Source: Oscheius onirici
Taxonomy: Eukaryota > Nematoda > Chromadorea > Rhabditida > Rhabditidae
DNA length: 64,000 bases
Reading direction: 5' to 3'
Assembly (NCBI GenBank): GCA_932521025.1
Contig: OW051469.1
Span: 7,824,398-7,888,397, forward strand
Below the pieces are notes generated by a model that worked only from the letters and a program-made list of their open reading frames with translations, was not told the DNA's origin and searched no databases. This document shows, one piece after another, positions 14,110 through 25,754 of this stretch. A program made the translations under genes and the position numbers. Position 1 is the stretch's first letter. Each line of letters opens with the position of its first letter.

Positions 14110-17100
14110 CTAGAGGACGTTCTTTCGGTCCCTCTCCTCTGCCGCGTGTTGATTCTTGTCGTGGTAGCCGCTACTCCGCATTTTCCTGGAAAATAGCCCA
14201 TTTTGGTCCCAAAATAATATGTAAATCTCACCTGAATTGCTCGTACGGGTCGGCCTTACGGCCCAGTCCTTTGAATTGATCTACTCGGTCGCGAACTTCT
14301 CCGCCACTTACAGGCTCGACAATACCCTGAAAATCGAAAGTTTGGGTCGGAAACAGTGCCAGTTTTGGTCTGTATTGCCAGTGCTGGGGAAAAGTAACGT
14401 GGGCATTTGCTACGTGATTTAGAGTATTTTGTATGCTGTCTGCATACAACACAGCTAGCAAAGAGTAAAACGGAAGAAAACGTGATGCTTTGTAGGACTG
14501 GGACGGTAGGCTTCTACATGACCATTTCAGTGATTTGTACACGAAACCGGTCTTCAAAAGGTGGCCTAATTTATCATGAATAAGCTCCGAAAAACCAACG
14601 GATTCTTTGGCTCCGAGTCCCTTTCCGGACCAGCCCATCTTGGCCATCAGCATGGCTCCCTTGTTCTCACCGCTCAGAGGAGTCGGCGGTATCGAGAATG
14701 ACGGTCGTCCACTGAAATTTTATTGTTTCCTTCACGCAATTTTTGGAAATGAAAGAAAAGGACTAAAAACCTACAATCCAACCGGAGACGGTGATTTTTC
14801 TCGTATAAACGGCCGTCTCGGTGACGGAGTTCGCGAGCCAGATCTTGACCGTTTTCCTCTCGATGAAGAGCGACTTCTGGAGCGGCTTGATCGACTACTT
14901 CGGGAGCTCGATGACCGGCTTCGGGAACTCCTTGATCTGGGCGATTTGCTCCTACTTCTGGACTGGCTGTGGCGTTTTCGAGATAATTCTTCTTCCCGCT
15001 CTTTCATCTCCTTCTTCACTTTGGCAATATGCGCCTCGCGATCCGCCGCTTGTAGCTTGATGTCGTCGACCGTCGGCTTGTTTATGATGATATCTTCGAA
15101 CGTCTTTCCTTCGGCCTGAAAATATGGTTGCTTTTTAAATTGTCTGTTCATTCTTAGTCAATTTCCACATTAGTACCGTATCAGTTTAAAGGATTTTACC
15201 GTCAATTTCTCCTCCATAATCTTCTTCAGCCGCAGTTTCCGGTCATAATAGTCGGCCAGTCCGTTAGCCTCCCATCCCTGCGAATCCAGCGTTGGCGGAC
15301 GAATGTAGAACGCTTCCATAGCGTCCAGTAGTCGTTGAGAAGGAGGCAATGGAGGTGGAAGGCGCAGTTTTGTCGGATCTATTGGGCAGTACTAAAAATT
15401 GCTGTTATAAGCTTATCGAAGTTCTCTAACCGTCATTTTTTCGAAAGGCACCTGCGGTACCATAATGGCAGCTGGAAGATTGTAGTATGGCTGCTGCGGG
15501 ATCAGATTGTCCTCATTGTACGGATGTCCGTCAATATCGTCTCCGTCCATAGCCGGCTCTTCTTGCCATGGAGCTGCCGCTCTTTGCTGTTGTGGCGGCG
15601 GAGGGAAGAATCTCAATTTGTTGCCAGCATTCTCGTCGTGTCGCGTCTGCTGATCAAATCGGGACCGTCTTTGTTGAGAAGGCTGGAACGGTGGAGGGCC
15701 GCCTGAAAATGAGATTGAAATTACATCCAGTTCCATCTCTTGACGGGAACCCAGAAGCCTTCATACTCTAGTACTTCATGCCTTGAACCTGTTCTGCTAC
15801 ACGCGAGTGAGACTTGAGAGAGGAACGGCTGGTTGCTCAAAGAAAGATGATATGCTTACTTCTTTGAATGCGAGCCGTCTCTACTCGAGATTATCGAAAG
15901 AAAAAACAGTAGGAAAATGTGTTTTTATGGCAAGGGGCTAATATGGTCTGGTGTCCTTCTTCTGTTATGGTCCATTTCCAACCAAGAGCGGCACTCATGT
16001 TTGCGCGCCATTTTGAAATTTCGCGCGTAAATCCGATTTTTTGCTACTTCTTTCATTTTTAGGTAATTTTTGGCATTTTCTTACATTTTAGACGTTGTAG
16101 TCGAATTCTACGCCTGTAAAAACCTTATTGTCATCAAAAGCCGTGAAAAACAGCCCTTTTGATGCTGGATTGTCATAAAATGAAAGTTTTCTCGCAAAAA
16201 CAGCCATGCCGCTCTGAAAATCGGTGATTTTCTCCCGGTTTTGACATCAAGTAGGTTGTTTTATACGCTGAGTTCGAAAATGCAGTCGAAAACGAGAAAA
16301 AGCAGCTGGAAAACTGCGAAAAAGCATCAAAATTGCACAAAAGGGAATAAAATCCAGTGCCGCGGCCGTCATTTTTGAAATTTCGTGACGGGAACCTTGC
16401 CACCAGTCCTTTAAAGAATTGCCTCACTGCCGCTATTCGTTGGAAATGGACTATAGTGGATAGGCGACCAAATTTATAGAGAGTAGCTGCAGATATCAGA
16501 AAGTTGGGTCTGGTGAAGGTTCCAAAAGAAGAGGGATTACCGTAAGATTTTAGCTCTTCCCTTCGAGACCCACTTAGCATGCAAACGTTGGATACTCAGC
16601 CAACTAATTCGAAAGTTATGCAGCGAACTTTGATATTTATTGGCTGAGTATCCGATGTTTGTGTGCTAAGTGGGTCTCGAAGCGAAGAGCTAAAATCTTA
16701 CGGTAATCCCTCTTCTTTTTGAACAGACCATATGGCGTTCTTTCTGAAGAAATCACTCCTTTTATGCGCAACTCAGACGAGAAAAGGAATAGAATCTAGA
16801 TACTTACCACTGTGAATCTGCTGCAACTGGGCCTCAATCTGAGTAATCTGCTGATTGCAATGCCGTACAAAGTTCAGATGTTGTTCTTCGTAGCCGGCAA
16901 ACATGGCCTGGAACTGCATATCGAGATTCTGGGATATTTTTCCGTGCTCCGCCATCTGCGTTGTCTTGGCCGTGGTGTAGATGTGATTCGGGTTTCGTAG
17001 TTGCTTAATGGATACTTGGAATAGATCTAAAAGGTCAAAAACCTTAAAACATTGGTCGCTAAAGTATTTTGATCCCTCCCAGACGCCGATCAGCTTCTCT

Positions 17101-18103
17101 AATTTGGGCTGAAGCGCCGGGTCCTTCGAGCTCTCCACGGTAAAGGCGTACATCTGAGGAACGTAGCGTGAAAGCATCTGAGAGACCGAGTCCAGCTTCT
17201 TTCTCTGACAGTAATGGGCCCAGTCGTTGATGAGGTAGAGAATGTTGAGACGGAAGCAGTCGTTCGATTGAATGTCCTTCACTCTGAGTTTTTGATGAAA
17301 AAACACAAACAAGTTAGGCTTACTTGGACAGAAGATATGTCAATATGATTTCCCTCTGTTGATCCGTCGCACAATTGTCCAGGATCCATTTTTTGCTATT
17401 CTAAAGCTATTTTTTCAGTAAAAATGAAAGAAAAAACCCCGATGGCGTCCTTTGACGATTTTGGATTGTTCAGCTGCTGAAGAACCTCGAAAAAGAGCCC
17501 AATATCCAGCTTCACATTGGCCAAATATCCGGAAATTTTCTCCTCTTCTGCTGCGGCTACTTGTCTGCCAAATTCGAGCTGAAAATCAGATATGTTGCAG
17601 AGAATAGTCAACTTTTTCTTACCTCTTTCTGCATGGGAATGCTAGTTTCCTGTCCTTTGAGGTTCATCTCGCTCTCGGCGATTTTGTGACGGAGAGCTTC
17701 GAGGGCTGTGTTCAGCGTCTGCACCTCGTCCAATTGCTGCTGATTCGGAGGTGGGAGGCTCGTCTGTGGCGGAGGCAGTGGTGGCAATCCTGAACAAAAT
17801 GTTAGGGTCAAAATGTAAAGAAGATGCTCAAAAATGCTCTGAAAGACTCACCTCTGTCCCAATGAACATGTAGACAATATTGATAGTACTCGCTGTAGGG
17901 CCCCCCGAATAGAAAGGCGTAATTCTGATTCTGACGATGTTCTCTTCGGGCCTTTTCCTCTCCTTCCGGTCCATATCTGGCCACATATTCCGCCATTTGC
18001 TCGATGGCTTCTCGGAGAGCTGGATCTGAAGAATGGGTTGGAACTGAGCAGAATTTTAAGGCTAACCATGTGGCGGTGGTGGACCATCGCGATGATGAGA
18101 CAT
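14110..18103 (-). CDS. CHERP: CHERP-like nuclear splicing factor (SURP, CID, RS, G-patch)
   Basis: Homologue of calcium homeostasis ER protein, now regarded as a nuclear U2-associated splicing and CTD-binding factor. Domain order matches CHERP. An N-terminal SURP module comes first (MAEYVARYGPEGEEKA, then YAFLFGGPYSEYY). A coiled, Pro-rich linker and the CID domain follow (DCFRLNILYLINDWAHYC, CFKQLRNPNHIYTTA). Then come a Pro/Gln-rich stretch, the conserved LPPPLPPSQRLLDAMEAFYI region, an Arg/Ser-rich block and a G-patch (MLMAKMGWSGKGLGAKESG). The last exon follows a short intron and ends KNVL at a TAG at 14112-14110. A TTTTCCAG three bases before the ATG suggests trans-splicing. The largest intron (about 15.7-16.8 kb) holds a long foldback. 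EMC1 lies 167 bp downstream. Confidence 0.9.
16525..16720. mobile_element. Foldback element (about 80-bp arms) in a CHERP intron
   Basis: Left arm 16525-16603 and right arm 16640-16720 are near-perfect reverse complements with about a 36-bp loop. Inside the arms the sequence TTACCGTAAGATTTTAGCTC repeats inverted; its TACCGTAA core resembles the ends of the MITE at 20115. No coding capacity. If transcribed with the CHERP pre-mRNA it would form a long hairpin. Confidence 0.85.
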
Positions 18104-18792
18104 AGTCTGGAAAATTACAGCGTTATTTCATCGGGAAAAATTAGAAATGACTAGAAGATAATAGCTCAATTTTGAATAGAGAGCAACGCAGACTTTTCCG
18201 TAAACGGTGCGCGAAGAGTGGATGGCATTTATGCCGTTATGAGGGGTCGATTAGGAGAAACTGTTCAGACTACTTGTCAAAAAGAACAGTAACATTTCTG
18301 GGAAAATGATAGCAGAGTTGTCTCACAACTGCTCGATGTTTTATCCGGGAACTTTTCAGTCTCAGTCAAGAGCGCCTGTGGGGCATTTTGCCAAGTCTGT
18401 TTGACGTCAAGATCCATCTTTTTGTTTCAAAATTCTTTGATTTGCAAACAAAAGGAAAAAGACAGAACAAAGAAGAAATTCACTTTCCATGCGGAAGCAA
18501 TTTGAAAACAGTGTACGCAGAACTGCGTCGTTCATATTTTCGTTGCGACGAGCAATATTTCTTTCATTTGTTTTTCTCTTTGTTTCTTCCTGATTTTTTC
18601 AACTTTTCAACTTTTTTTCTTGTCTTGTTTCCAGTGATTTTGAACAGCAACAAACGTACAAAGCCTTATCCAACGTGAGTAAGCCATTTTTGCTTAAAAA
18701 TACGCCGTTGCTCATGACAAAAACAGCCGAAAAGTTTATTTGTCTTCGGTAAGGGTTATCGATAAGTTTCACAACAAAGTCGAGATCTTTTC

Positions 18793-19870
18793 TTAGTTTT
18801 TATTAGCATTAACGTCAAGGAGAAGGTCTTCTTTCGGCTGAATAGCCAATCGGTTCCAGAGAGCGATGAGAACAAGTCCGGGGAACAGCACCCACAAACC
18901 TAAACCATTTTTTTAGTTACCTGAGGAAAATCACTACCATTCATGACCCAGAAAACGAAGAAAATCTTCAAGTTGCTGTTTCCCTCGATGAAGAACGAGG
19001 GCGAGTCCTCGGGAGGATTCACGAACAAGATCAAATACCAGACCGTCTTCCAGAAGACGAAAGCCGTCGTGGTAAAGGTGGTCAGAACGGCGTGACGGGA
19101 TCCTGTTCGGGCCTTGAATATGGCTTCGTTTAACTTCAAATTCGGTGTTACCATGTAAAGAGCCACAAAGTTCAGGACAATTTCTACCAGCATGACTCTT
19201 CCAGTGGCACAGGTGACCTCATCTTGGGCGTTGGCATAGCGCTTGTCCACGTCGGCGTAGATGTTCCCTAAGAATCAGTGTAACTCACAGTCGCTCGTCA
19301 ACTCAGACTCTCTGTCTCATTGGCTCTCTATCACTCGATTTCTCTGTTCTTCTGACTATCTGACTCTCTGCGACTCCGTCCCTCGTTCACTCAGACTCTC
19401 TGCTTCTCAGTCTCCCCGTCTCTATGATGTTCTGTCTCTCGCAACTAGTCCCATGTCTGTATGTCTGTCTGACATTGTCTCTCTGTCTTTTATTCTCATA
19501 TCCACACAGACTCTATCTATCTTTCTGTCTGTGTCTCGCCTCTCCCCAGTTCATTCCCTGACTCTATATAATTTTGACTAACTATCCAGAGGAAAACTCA
19601 CATCCGTAGTAGAACGTCTCCAAGACACCTCCTTTTGTCGAGTGAGGACGGAGCATGGTGAACCCGACATCCAAGAGACAGATGGTCCCAGAAACCAGTA
19701 GCCATGCCTCGATCCAGAAAGGCAGAAGACTTTTCCTCCCACCTGTCGGTTTATACACATTGCTGTTCGGGTCCATGTCTCTGCAAACGGTCTGGTCAGG
19801 AAGGGAAAAGAGAGAGTAGTCGGAGGGGACAATGACCTTCTTTTGGGCCAGCGACCACTTTCTCCCAACG
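18793..19870 (-). CDS. EBP/EBPL-like EXPERA-domain membrane protein
   Basis: Multi-pass membrane protein resembling emopamil-binding protein (sterol delta8-delta7 isomerase) and its paralogue EBPL. The upstream exon holds a first helix (EAWLLVSGTICLLDVGFTML) and ends YYG. It splices in phase across about 310 bp to WNIYADVDKRYANAQDEVTC; the W..Y...D.RY pattern is the EXPERA hallmark. Later helices include MLVEIVLNFVALYMV, AFVFWKTVWYLILF and FFVFWVMNGLWVLFPG, the last closely matching the EBP C-terminal helix (FVFMN.LW...PG). The protein ends LDVNANKN. The start is uncertain: an ATG at MDPNSNVYK is the first Met, but open sequence extends upstream to an AG near 19880, so a further 5' exon is possible. 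Enzymatic activity is not implied. Confidence 0.7.
19270..19565. repeat. CT-rich low-complexity intron
   Basis: The intron of the EBP-like gene consists largely of irregular CTCTCTGTCTC / GACTCTCTG units. Low-complexity drift; no other feature seen. Confidence 0.7.
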
Positions 19871-20114
19871 TCTAGTCGTTCTAGTTAGGTTGAGGAAAAC
19901 TGTACCCTCGCTATTCAGAAAACACGGCTTTTATAGTCTTTCTCCTGATTAGTAGTCAGCCAATTTGAGTCAAAGAAAGGATTCTAAGAGCAGTATGAAA
20001 GGAGAGCTCCTGCATGATTGCCGGGATTATTCTTCGAAGTCAGTTCGCAATTACTGAACTTTCAGAATGAGCACTGACACAGAACGGCAAACAAATTTTT
20101 CTCATTAAGAAGAC

Positions 20115-20466
20115 TACCGTAAAACCTCTATTATAAGCCCCGCAGAAGAAGAAGGATCTTTCAAATCGTGCGGAATTACAAATGCCTTTGATGGATCAGA
20201 AGACACTCTCATTCATTGTTTCAAAAACGATGCGTCAATTTCTACTGGATTATCACTCCGGCAAAAATGTCGTAAAGAAGAAATCGCGGTCGAAAGACTG
20301 CAGGATTTGACGAGGAACCTACCTTTTTCTTGCAAATTTTCTGAGTTTTTCAGCCCGTCCCGGGCCGAAAAACAGAAGCGGAAGTCCCCTCTAATATAAG
20401 CCCCCCCCCCAAATGAGGTGATTGAAAATTAGAAGCCCCGGGGCTTCTAATAGAGGTTTTACGGTA
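20115..20466. mobile_element. TACCGTAA-ended MITE (Tc1/mariner-like)
   Basis: A 352-bp element. TACCGTAAAACCTCTATTA at the left is mirrored at the right, and the inverted pairing continues through (T/G)AAGCCCCG, about 27 bp in all. Both ends are TA, fitting TA target duplication of Tc1/mariner elements. A further internal CCCCTCTAATATAAGCCCCC segment repeats the terminal motif. No transposase frame. Confidence 0.85.
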
Positions 20467-20690
20467 TTCAAATGGGAAATTATTAACAAAGACACAACTG
20501 TTTCTAGAGCACATTACCGCAGAGATCACTGCATGCTCAACTGAACAATTTGAAACGAATGTACTTTGCCACAGCTGAACAACAAGAATCGCTAATGAAT
20601 TGTGTCAGAGAAGCGAGTACATGAAAGAGTCGAGAAGGTTTTGAGAATCTGAAGGCCGGGGACCTTTGACTCATTAATATTTGCATAGAA

Positions 20691-20763
20691 CACAGCTCAG
20701 GCGCTGCAGAAACCATAGCTTGAGAGCACAGCTCAGGTCAGGCGCTGCAGAAACCATAGCTTT
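20691..20763. repeat. Direct repeat pair, about 30 bp
   Basis: CACAGCTCAGGCGCTGCAG followed by AAACCATAGCTT occurs twice about 41 bp apart, the second copy with a small insertion (GGTCA). Simple local duplication upstream of TTC38-A. Confidence 0.85.
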
Positions 20764-21405
20764 TTCTCTACTATGACTAATCAAACAGACTGCATAACGG
20801 TTTAGAAAAACTGGAAGACAGAAGTTCAGCCAAATGCAATATGATAAAGTTTGGGAAGAATCGAGTGAGGAAGAAAGATTGGATTCTAGCAGGAATCACT
20901 AAGAAAGATTGTTAGAAGAGAGGACAGAACCGAGACCACTTTTATAGCAAAAGAAATTTTACCTGGAGATGGGGAATCGCTGTCTCAACGAGTCGGCAGT
21001 CATTTCGATAGACAGAAGAAGACTATCTGGCCCTATCTATAGGGCATATCAGCAGAGAAGAAAGCTTTTTATACGAAATGACGTAAGTATACTTCTACAA
21101 GAATCGGGCATTCTCTCTATTCTACGTTGACCAACGAAGAGGGGAAGATTGGGAGAGGGTACTAAAACTGAGCTGCCAAAAGGGAAGCCGAGAAAAAGGT
21201 TGGCCCGATTTCTGTCGAACTACACTACTGACGTATATATTCAGTAACAGAGAGACTGAGGAAAAGGAGTCAATCTCATATATATTTCACTTAATAAAAC
21301 TTTCCAAATCACACGTTCAAGTGTCACACAGTGTGTTTCCCGTCAGTGTGTTCATTCGATCGTGTTATCGGCCAGTGTTCACACCGGGTCTCCCCCAAAC
21401 GCATC

Positions 21406-24400
21406 ATGGCAACTTGGCTATCTACCAATCTTCGCGGCATCGACGACTTTCGATCAGAAGGCCTCCATTTCTCTACTAGTTCCGATGAAACCGTCAAGAT
21501 GTTTGATTCCCTTCTACGGCAGCTGGTCGCCTTTACTGATTGCGATCAGCTGGGTGGAATGGAAGGAACGATGGAGAGGATGACGGAAGCGGATCCAGGA
21601 GCTATCATGCCACGAGCATTGAAATGTGCATTCGAGGTGATGAGTACAGGAACTTCTTACAAAGTGAATGGAGATTTGAAGAAGGAAATTATTTCACTGG
21701 AGGTATGTGTTACGGGTACAGTCTCATTTCCCCCTCAGTCTCTCTTTTTTCTCCCACAAGTTCAACAGGCTCTCTTTCAGGAAGATGCCAAAAATCGAGG
21801 TACCGACCGGGAGAAAAATCACGTGGCGGCTGTTAAGAACTGGGGCTATGGTCATCTTAAAAATGCTCGTGAAGTTTGGGAAGAAATTCTCAAAGAACAT
21901 CCAAACGACCTCATGGCATTGAAACTTACACACGATACAAACTTCTTCCTTGGAGATGCAAAGGAAATCCGTGATTCTATTGCAAGACTTCTTCCGAAGT
22001 GGAAACGAGACATGCCAGGCTACAGGTACCTAGCTTCATCTAGTTTTTTTTTTAATCAAACTTTGCAGCTATCTCCATGGAATGTATGCCTTTGGACTGG
22101 AAGAATGCGGACAGTACAGAGAGGCAGAAAAGGAGGCTCTTTTGGTAAAATGAGATCAAAAAAGGGAAAACACAAGATTCAGGCTCTCGAAATGAATCGA
22201 AGGGACTGTTGGGCAAGTCACGCACGAGCACATGTTCTGGAAATGACTGGTCGTTATGGAGAAGGGTTGAAGTTCATGGAAGAGACTACAGATGACTGGA
22301 CGGTAGGTAATGAGATTGAGAGACCAGGAACAAAGAATAGAGAAGCAAAATTGACTGTCAATCTTCTTTCTGATCAAAATGACCCATGTCCCCATTGCCT
22401 TCTAGACATTCGCCTTTCGAGAGAGGCAGAGAGACGTTTGCCAGATCGGACCAAAATTGGCCATGACCCGTCTCCCAGCCCCATTTTAAGAAACCTCGAT
22501 TCTCTAGTAGTACTTTTCTGGCAAAAAGTGGCATGATCCGTCTTCCAAACCTCATTTTCGTCTTCTGGGATAGTCGACATTTCACATCATCCTTCGTCTT
22601 TAGCATCATAGCGTGAATTCCGCTTGCTCGTCACAATACAGGTGCATTTTTTCCATGTTACGGTGGCATGTTCTCTTTTCCAATCACAGCCATCGGCCTC
22701 ATAGTCACGCTCTTTTGAAATCAGACGTTCATCTTTTGTCTTTTTAACATTGTCGGTTCAACCTCTACCTTCATATATAGTAGCCGTTACCTGAAAAATT
22801 GACAGGAGGGAAGATTGAAAGAATTCTTTTTTTTTGGTTGTGCTTTTTGAAGAAGTCTCGCTTACCAATCTCCTTCTACCCTGACGTTGCCCCAGTCTCC
22901 AGTACCCAATTTGCCAGTCTTTTCCGAAGAGAAAGAACTACCGAAACCCAAATCGGCCCTCTGACTGAGAGATTTTGGATCCGGGTTGCTCGGGACTAGC
23001 CCAGATCCTAGTCAAGGTGGAAAGAGAAATGTAACTAAGAGTTAGCGCGAAAGAGACAAAAGTTTGGGGAAAGTAGAAACACCTGACCTGGGCTGGGAAG
23101 AGACGATGTTTCTTGGTGGTAGACAGCTGGCGACGGATGAAACAAGCTACTGTAAAAACTGGCTTTAGACTTGACAAGTTTTGACAAATCGTGATAACAC
23201 TTTCGGGACTCGTCGCTTTTTGGCAAGATGGGAACAAGAGAGTTAGGCAGAAGAAGAGAAAGTATGCTTTCAGCCAGGAGCCTATCTAGCTACTCACAAC
23301 TACTGGCACACAGCCCTGTTTCACATAGAACAAAGAGATCACAGGGCGGCTCTGGAAGTCTTCGACAAGTAACATTATCTTGAACAAAATAACTCTTCCT
23401 TAGAGAAGTCGGGCCAAGAACGATCAAAAACGGCTTCATGCTGGATGTTGTCGACGCTACTTCTTTGCTAGCTCGACTCCAAATGGAGAAGATTGATGTC
23501 GGAGACAGATAATCTAACATTGGCTACCATTGGATTTTGAATTGGTTTAGATGGAAGCACCTTCCAGACTTGGCCTCTCACGACAAGGATCACATTACAG
23601 CCTTCAACGACTGTCACTTTGGAGCATTCTTCGTTGGAATTGGGGACATCGAAAACGAGAAAAAAATGCATGATTCGATGATCAACTTCACCAGGTCAGT
23701 TCTTTTTTTGTTCACTTGCATTTTCAATCAAAGCTTTTTTGTAGGTAGACTTTCAGTATTTCCAATCCATCCCGTCATTCTTGATGCCTAACTGGTCTGG
23801 TTCCAATTTTTTCTCTTTCACTCAAATGTGGCACACTATTCTCTACGGTCAAAGGTCAAATGTTTGTGATACCAAACCTTCCCATTTATTCTTCAAAAAT
23901 ACTCCAGCTTTTTAAAGCCCTTAGTTTGGAGCTGACACATTTTATCAATAGAAATCTCACCTCTAGAAATCTTGTTCCACTTTGTTCCGTAGGACCGAAA
24001 GTTGGGAGGAGTCTTGAAAACTACTGATGACAAAACTCAATTAACTGGAGCAGATACTTTAGTCCGTTCAGCTTGAATTAAAAACCCTTATGAGAGATGT
24101 TTATTTGACTGCTGTTTAGTGCTTCAATTTTTCTTTCTAATTCAGTTTGTAGCTTTCTGGCACTTCTTTTTAGGGCCAACCTTGACAGAATCCTCCTGCG
24201 TTCGGTCTACAGTGTCTCGTTTTGCTAGAACCTCTGGTAAGACGACTACAGGCACGTCCCATTCACTCTTCTCAAAGAGCTCCTCAGACCTCTCGTGTTC
24301 CTCTTTCTCCTCCCTCCACCTTTTTAGGCTTTTTGTTCTTCTTTTTCGTACGTTCAAAGTCTTCTCTTTTCCAGTCCGCGAGTCTATTCAGAAACTGGTC

Positions 24401-25315
24401 TTCCGAGCTGGCTTTGGGCAGGTTTTCATCTGCGAGATTTAGCATTTTCGACTGGGTTTCCACTAATTTCTTTTTCTTCTTGCAGAATATGAAGGGTAGA
24501 AGAAATAGGGCTGGTGGAATTGACAAAAGCTCCATATGACTCTCACTTACTGTTAGCTGCAATTTTCTGTTTTTATAGTTGAAAATAGAAGAGCGACTAT
24601 ATTTTTGATAGCCATCAAATTGAATCAATGACGCGTGAAAGTAGACGGCAACAGTCTGAAACTACTAAGAAAACAACAAAAATTTGACTCTCAAAAGCCT
24701 TTTGAACCTGGTAACGTATGCCCGTCCTCTAACATCGTTTATTTTAGTCTCAAAACTTCTGCATGTTGATCCTATCTTCAGAACCCTGACTCTTCTATCC
24801 TCTGTTCTTATTCCGTCTTGTTTTTGTCACTAGTTTTTCCGTCTACAAACCGAACAAAGGAGCTACTGACTAGCCCTTTTGAGCCATACGAATCAAGCTA
24901 CTATATTCACACTTCAGACTGGGTTAAAACTTTGAAACTGATTGTTTTCAGGACTTCGAACAATGACAACGCTGCCATTAATCGCCTAGTCGGCTTGGAA
25001 TTGTACGAAGGCTTCGTCGACTACCTGAACGAGAAGTACACTTCTGCAGCTGAAAAGATGCTCCCAGTTCGGGATCAGATCGTTCACATTGGAGGTTCTC
25101 ATGCCCAAAGGGACATCTTCAACCAGGCTATGATTCATGCCTGTACGGAATCGGACAACCCCGATCACTGGAAAATGACTCCGTGAGTTTTCACTCAAAA
25201 TTATAGTTCGAAAAACTACAGAGTCCTACTGAATGAGCGAGCTTCAATCAGAGAAGGCAGCTCGCCGCTGGCTGAACGTCTTCTGCTTCGATTCAGAGAA
25301 AAACATCCATTGTAA
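21406..25315 (+). CDS. TTC38: TTC38-like tetratricopeptide protein, copy A
   Basis: Homologue of tetratricopeptide repeat protein 38, a cytosolic helical-repeat protein of unsettled function. Nine exons (21406-21702, 21781-22025, 22069-22144, 22183-22302, 23274-23368, 23404-23508, 23551-23694, 24952-25182, 25222-25315) give 468 residues in frame, the same as copy C. Family landmarks: STSSDETVKMFD, WEEILKEHPNDLMALKL, YLHGMYAFGLEECG, ATHNYWHTALFHIE, ARLQMEKIDVGDRW, IGGSHAQRDIFNQAMIHA and the terminal FREKHPL. The sixth intron starts with AT (GACAG|ATAATC) where copy C has GT, so its splicing is doubtful. Intron 4 (about 970 bp) carries repeat R2 and intron 7 is 1.26 kb. Copy B follows in tandem. 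Confidence 0.9.
22862..23182 (+). repeat. Interspersed repeat R2, copy 1
   Basis: About 320 bp lying in intron 4 of TTC38-A. Recognised by shared blocks TTGCTCGGGACTAGCCCAGATCCTAG, AAGTAGAAACACCTGACCTGG and GACTTGACAAGTTTT with copies near 32.1 and 59.9 kb. Ends are near TTACCAATCTC and CTTGACAAGTTTT. No terminal inverted repeat or coding frame is evident. Confidence 0.85.
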
Positions 25316-25754
25316 AAAAAAGTTAATTAGTGTGGTTTTGTTCATTTGAGGTAGGGGAGAGACAGAAATCTTTTGTAGAAGTTTTAGCAGATTTAGCAGA
25401 CCGGAAGGAGGATCTCGCTTCTTCCGGGTCTGATACTCGCTTTTCGGAAAATAAGAAGATATCGTCTGTGAAAACCTATGATATCTTCTTGTCCCTAGCC
25501 AAGTTCATGTTCTTTGTCTTTGTCTGTTTTCTGTTCAGTTTGACTACCGTGCATCACTGTGTTCCGAAGCGTTTTGCAAAAGTTTGAAAAGTGGGAGCAT
25601 GTTCCCACTACTATTATCATACCTACTGAAAGATTAAGGAGAGACTAGAGCGTATGTAGATAAAGAACACCGGTACACTGTATATTCTCTATATTCGCAA
25701 CTCCCATCATATAGTGACCAGCTAATTCAGGGCAGTTGCATCCTACAAAAACGT

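Larger units (their letters stand above)
19880..21405. other. Intergenic region with a MITE and a direct repeat
   Basis: Spacer between the divergent EBP-like and TTC38-A genes. It holds the MITE at 20115-20466 and the direct repeat near 20.7 kb. AT-rich sequence with ATATATAT-like stretches near 21.23-21.29 kb lies just before TTC38-A. No gene recognised. Confidence 0.4.

Noticed and set aside
22026-22536. Continuous open frame through the introns of TTC38-A
   Set aside because: Paralogue C and the family length require splicing at consensus GT-AG sites inside this stretch; the read-through is coincidental.
22938-23237. Coding potential inside R2 (minus strand)
   Set aside because: Copies 1 and 2 share a short similar peptide (about LSTLTRIWASPEQ), but frames break on both sides, so this reflects DNA similarity only.
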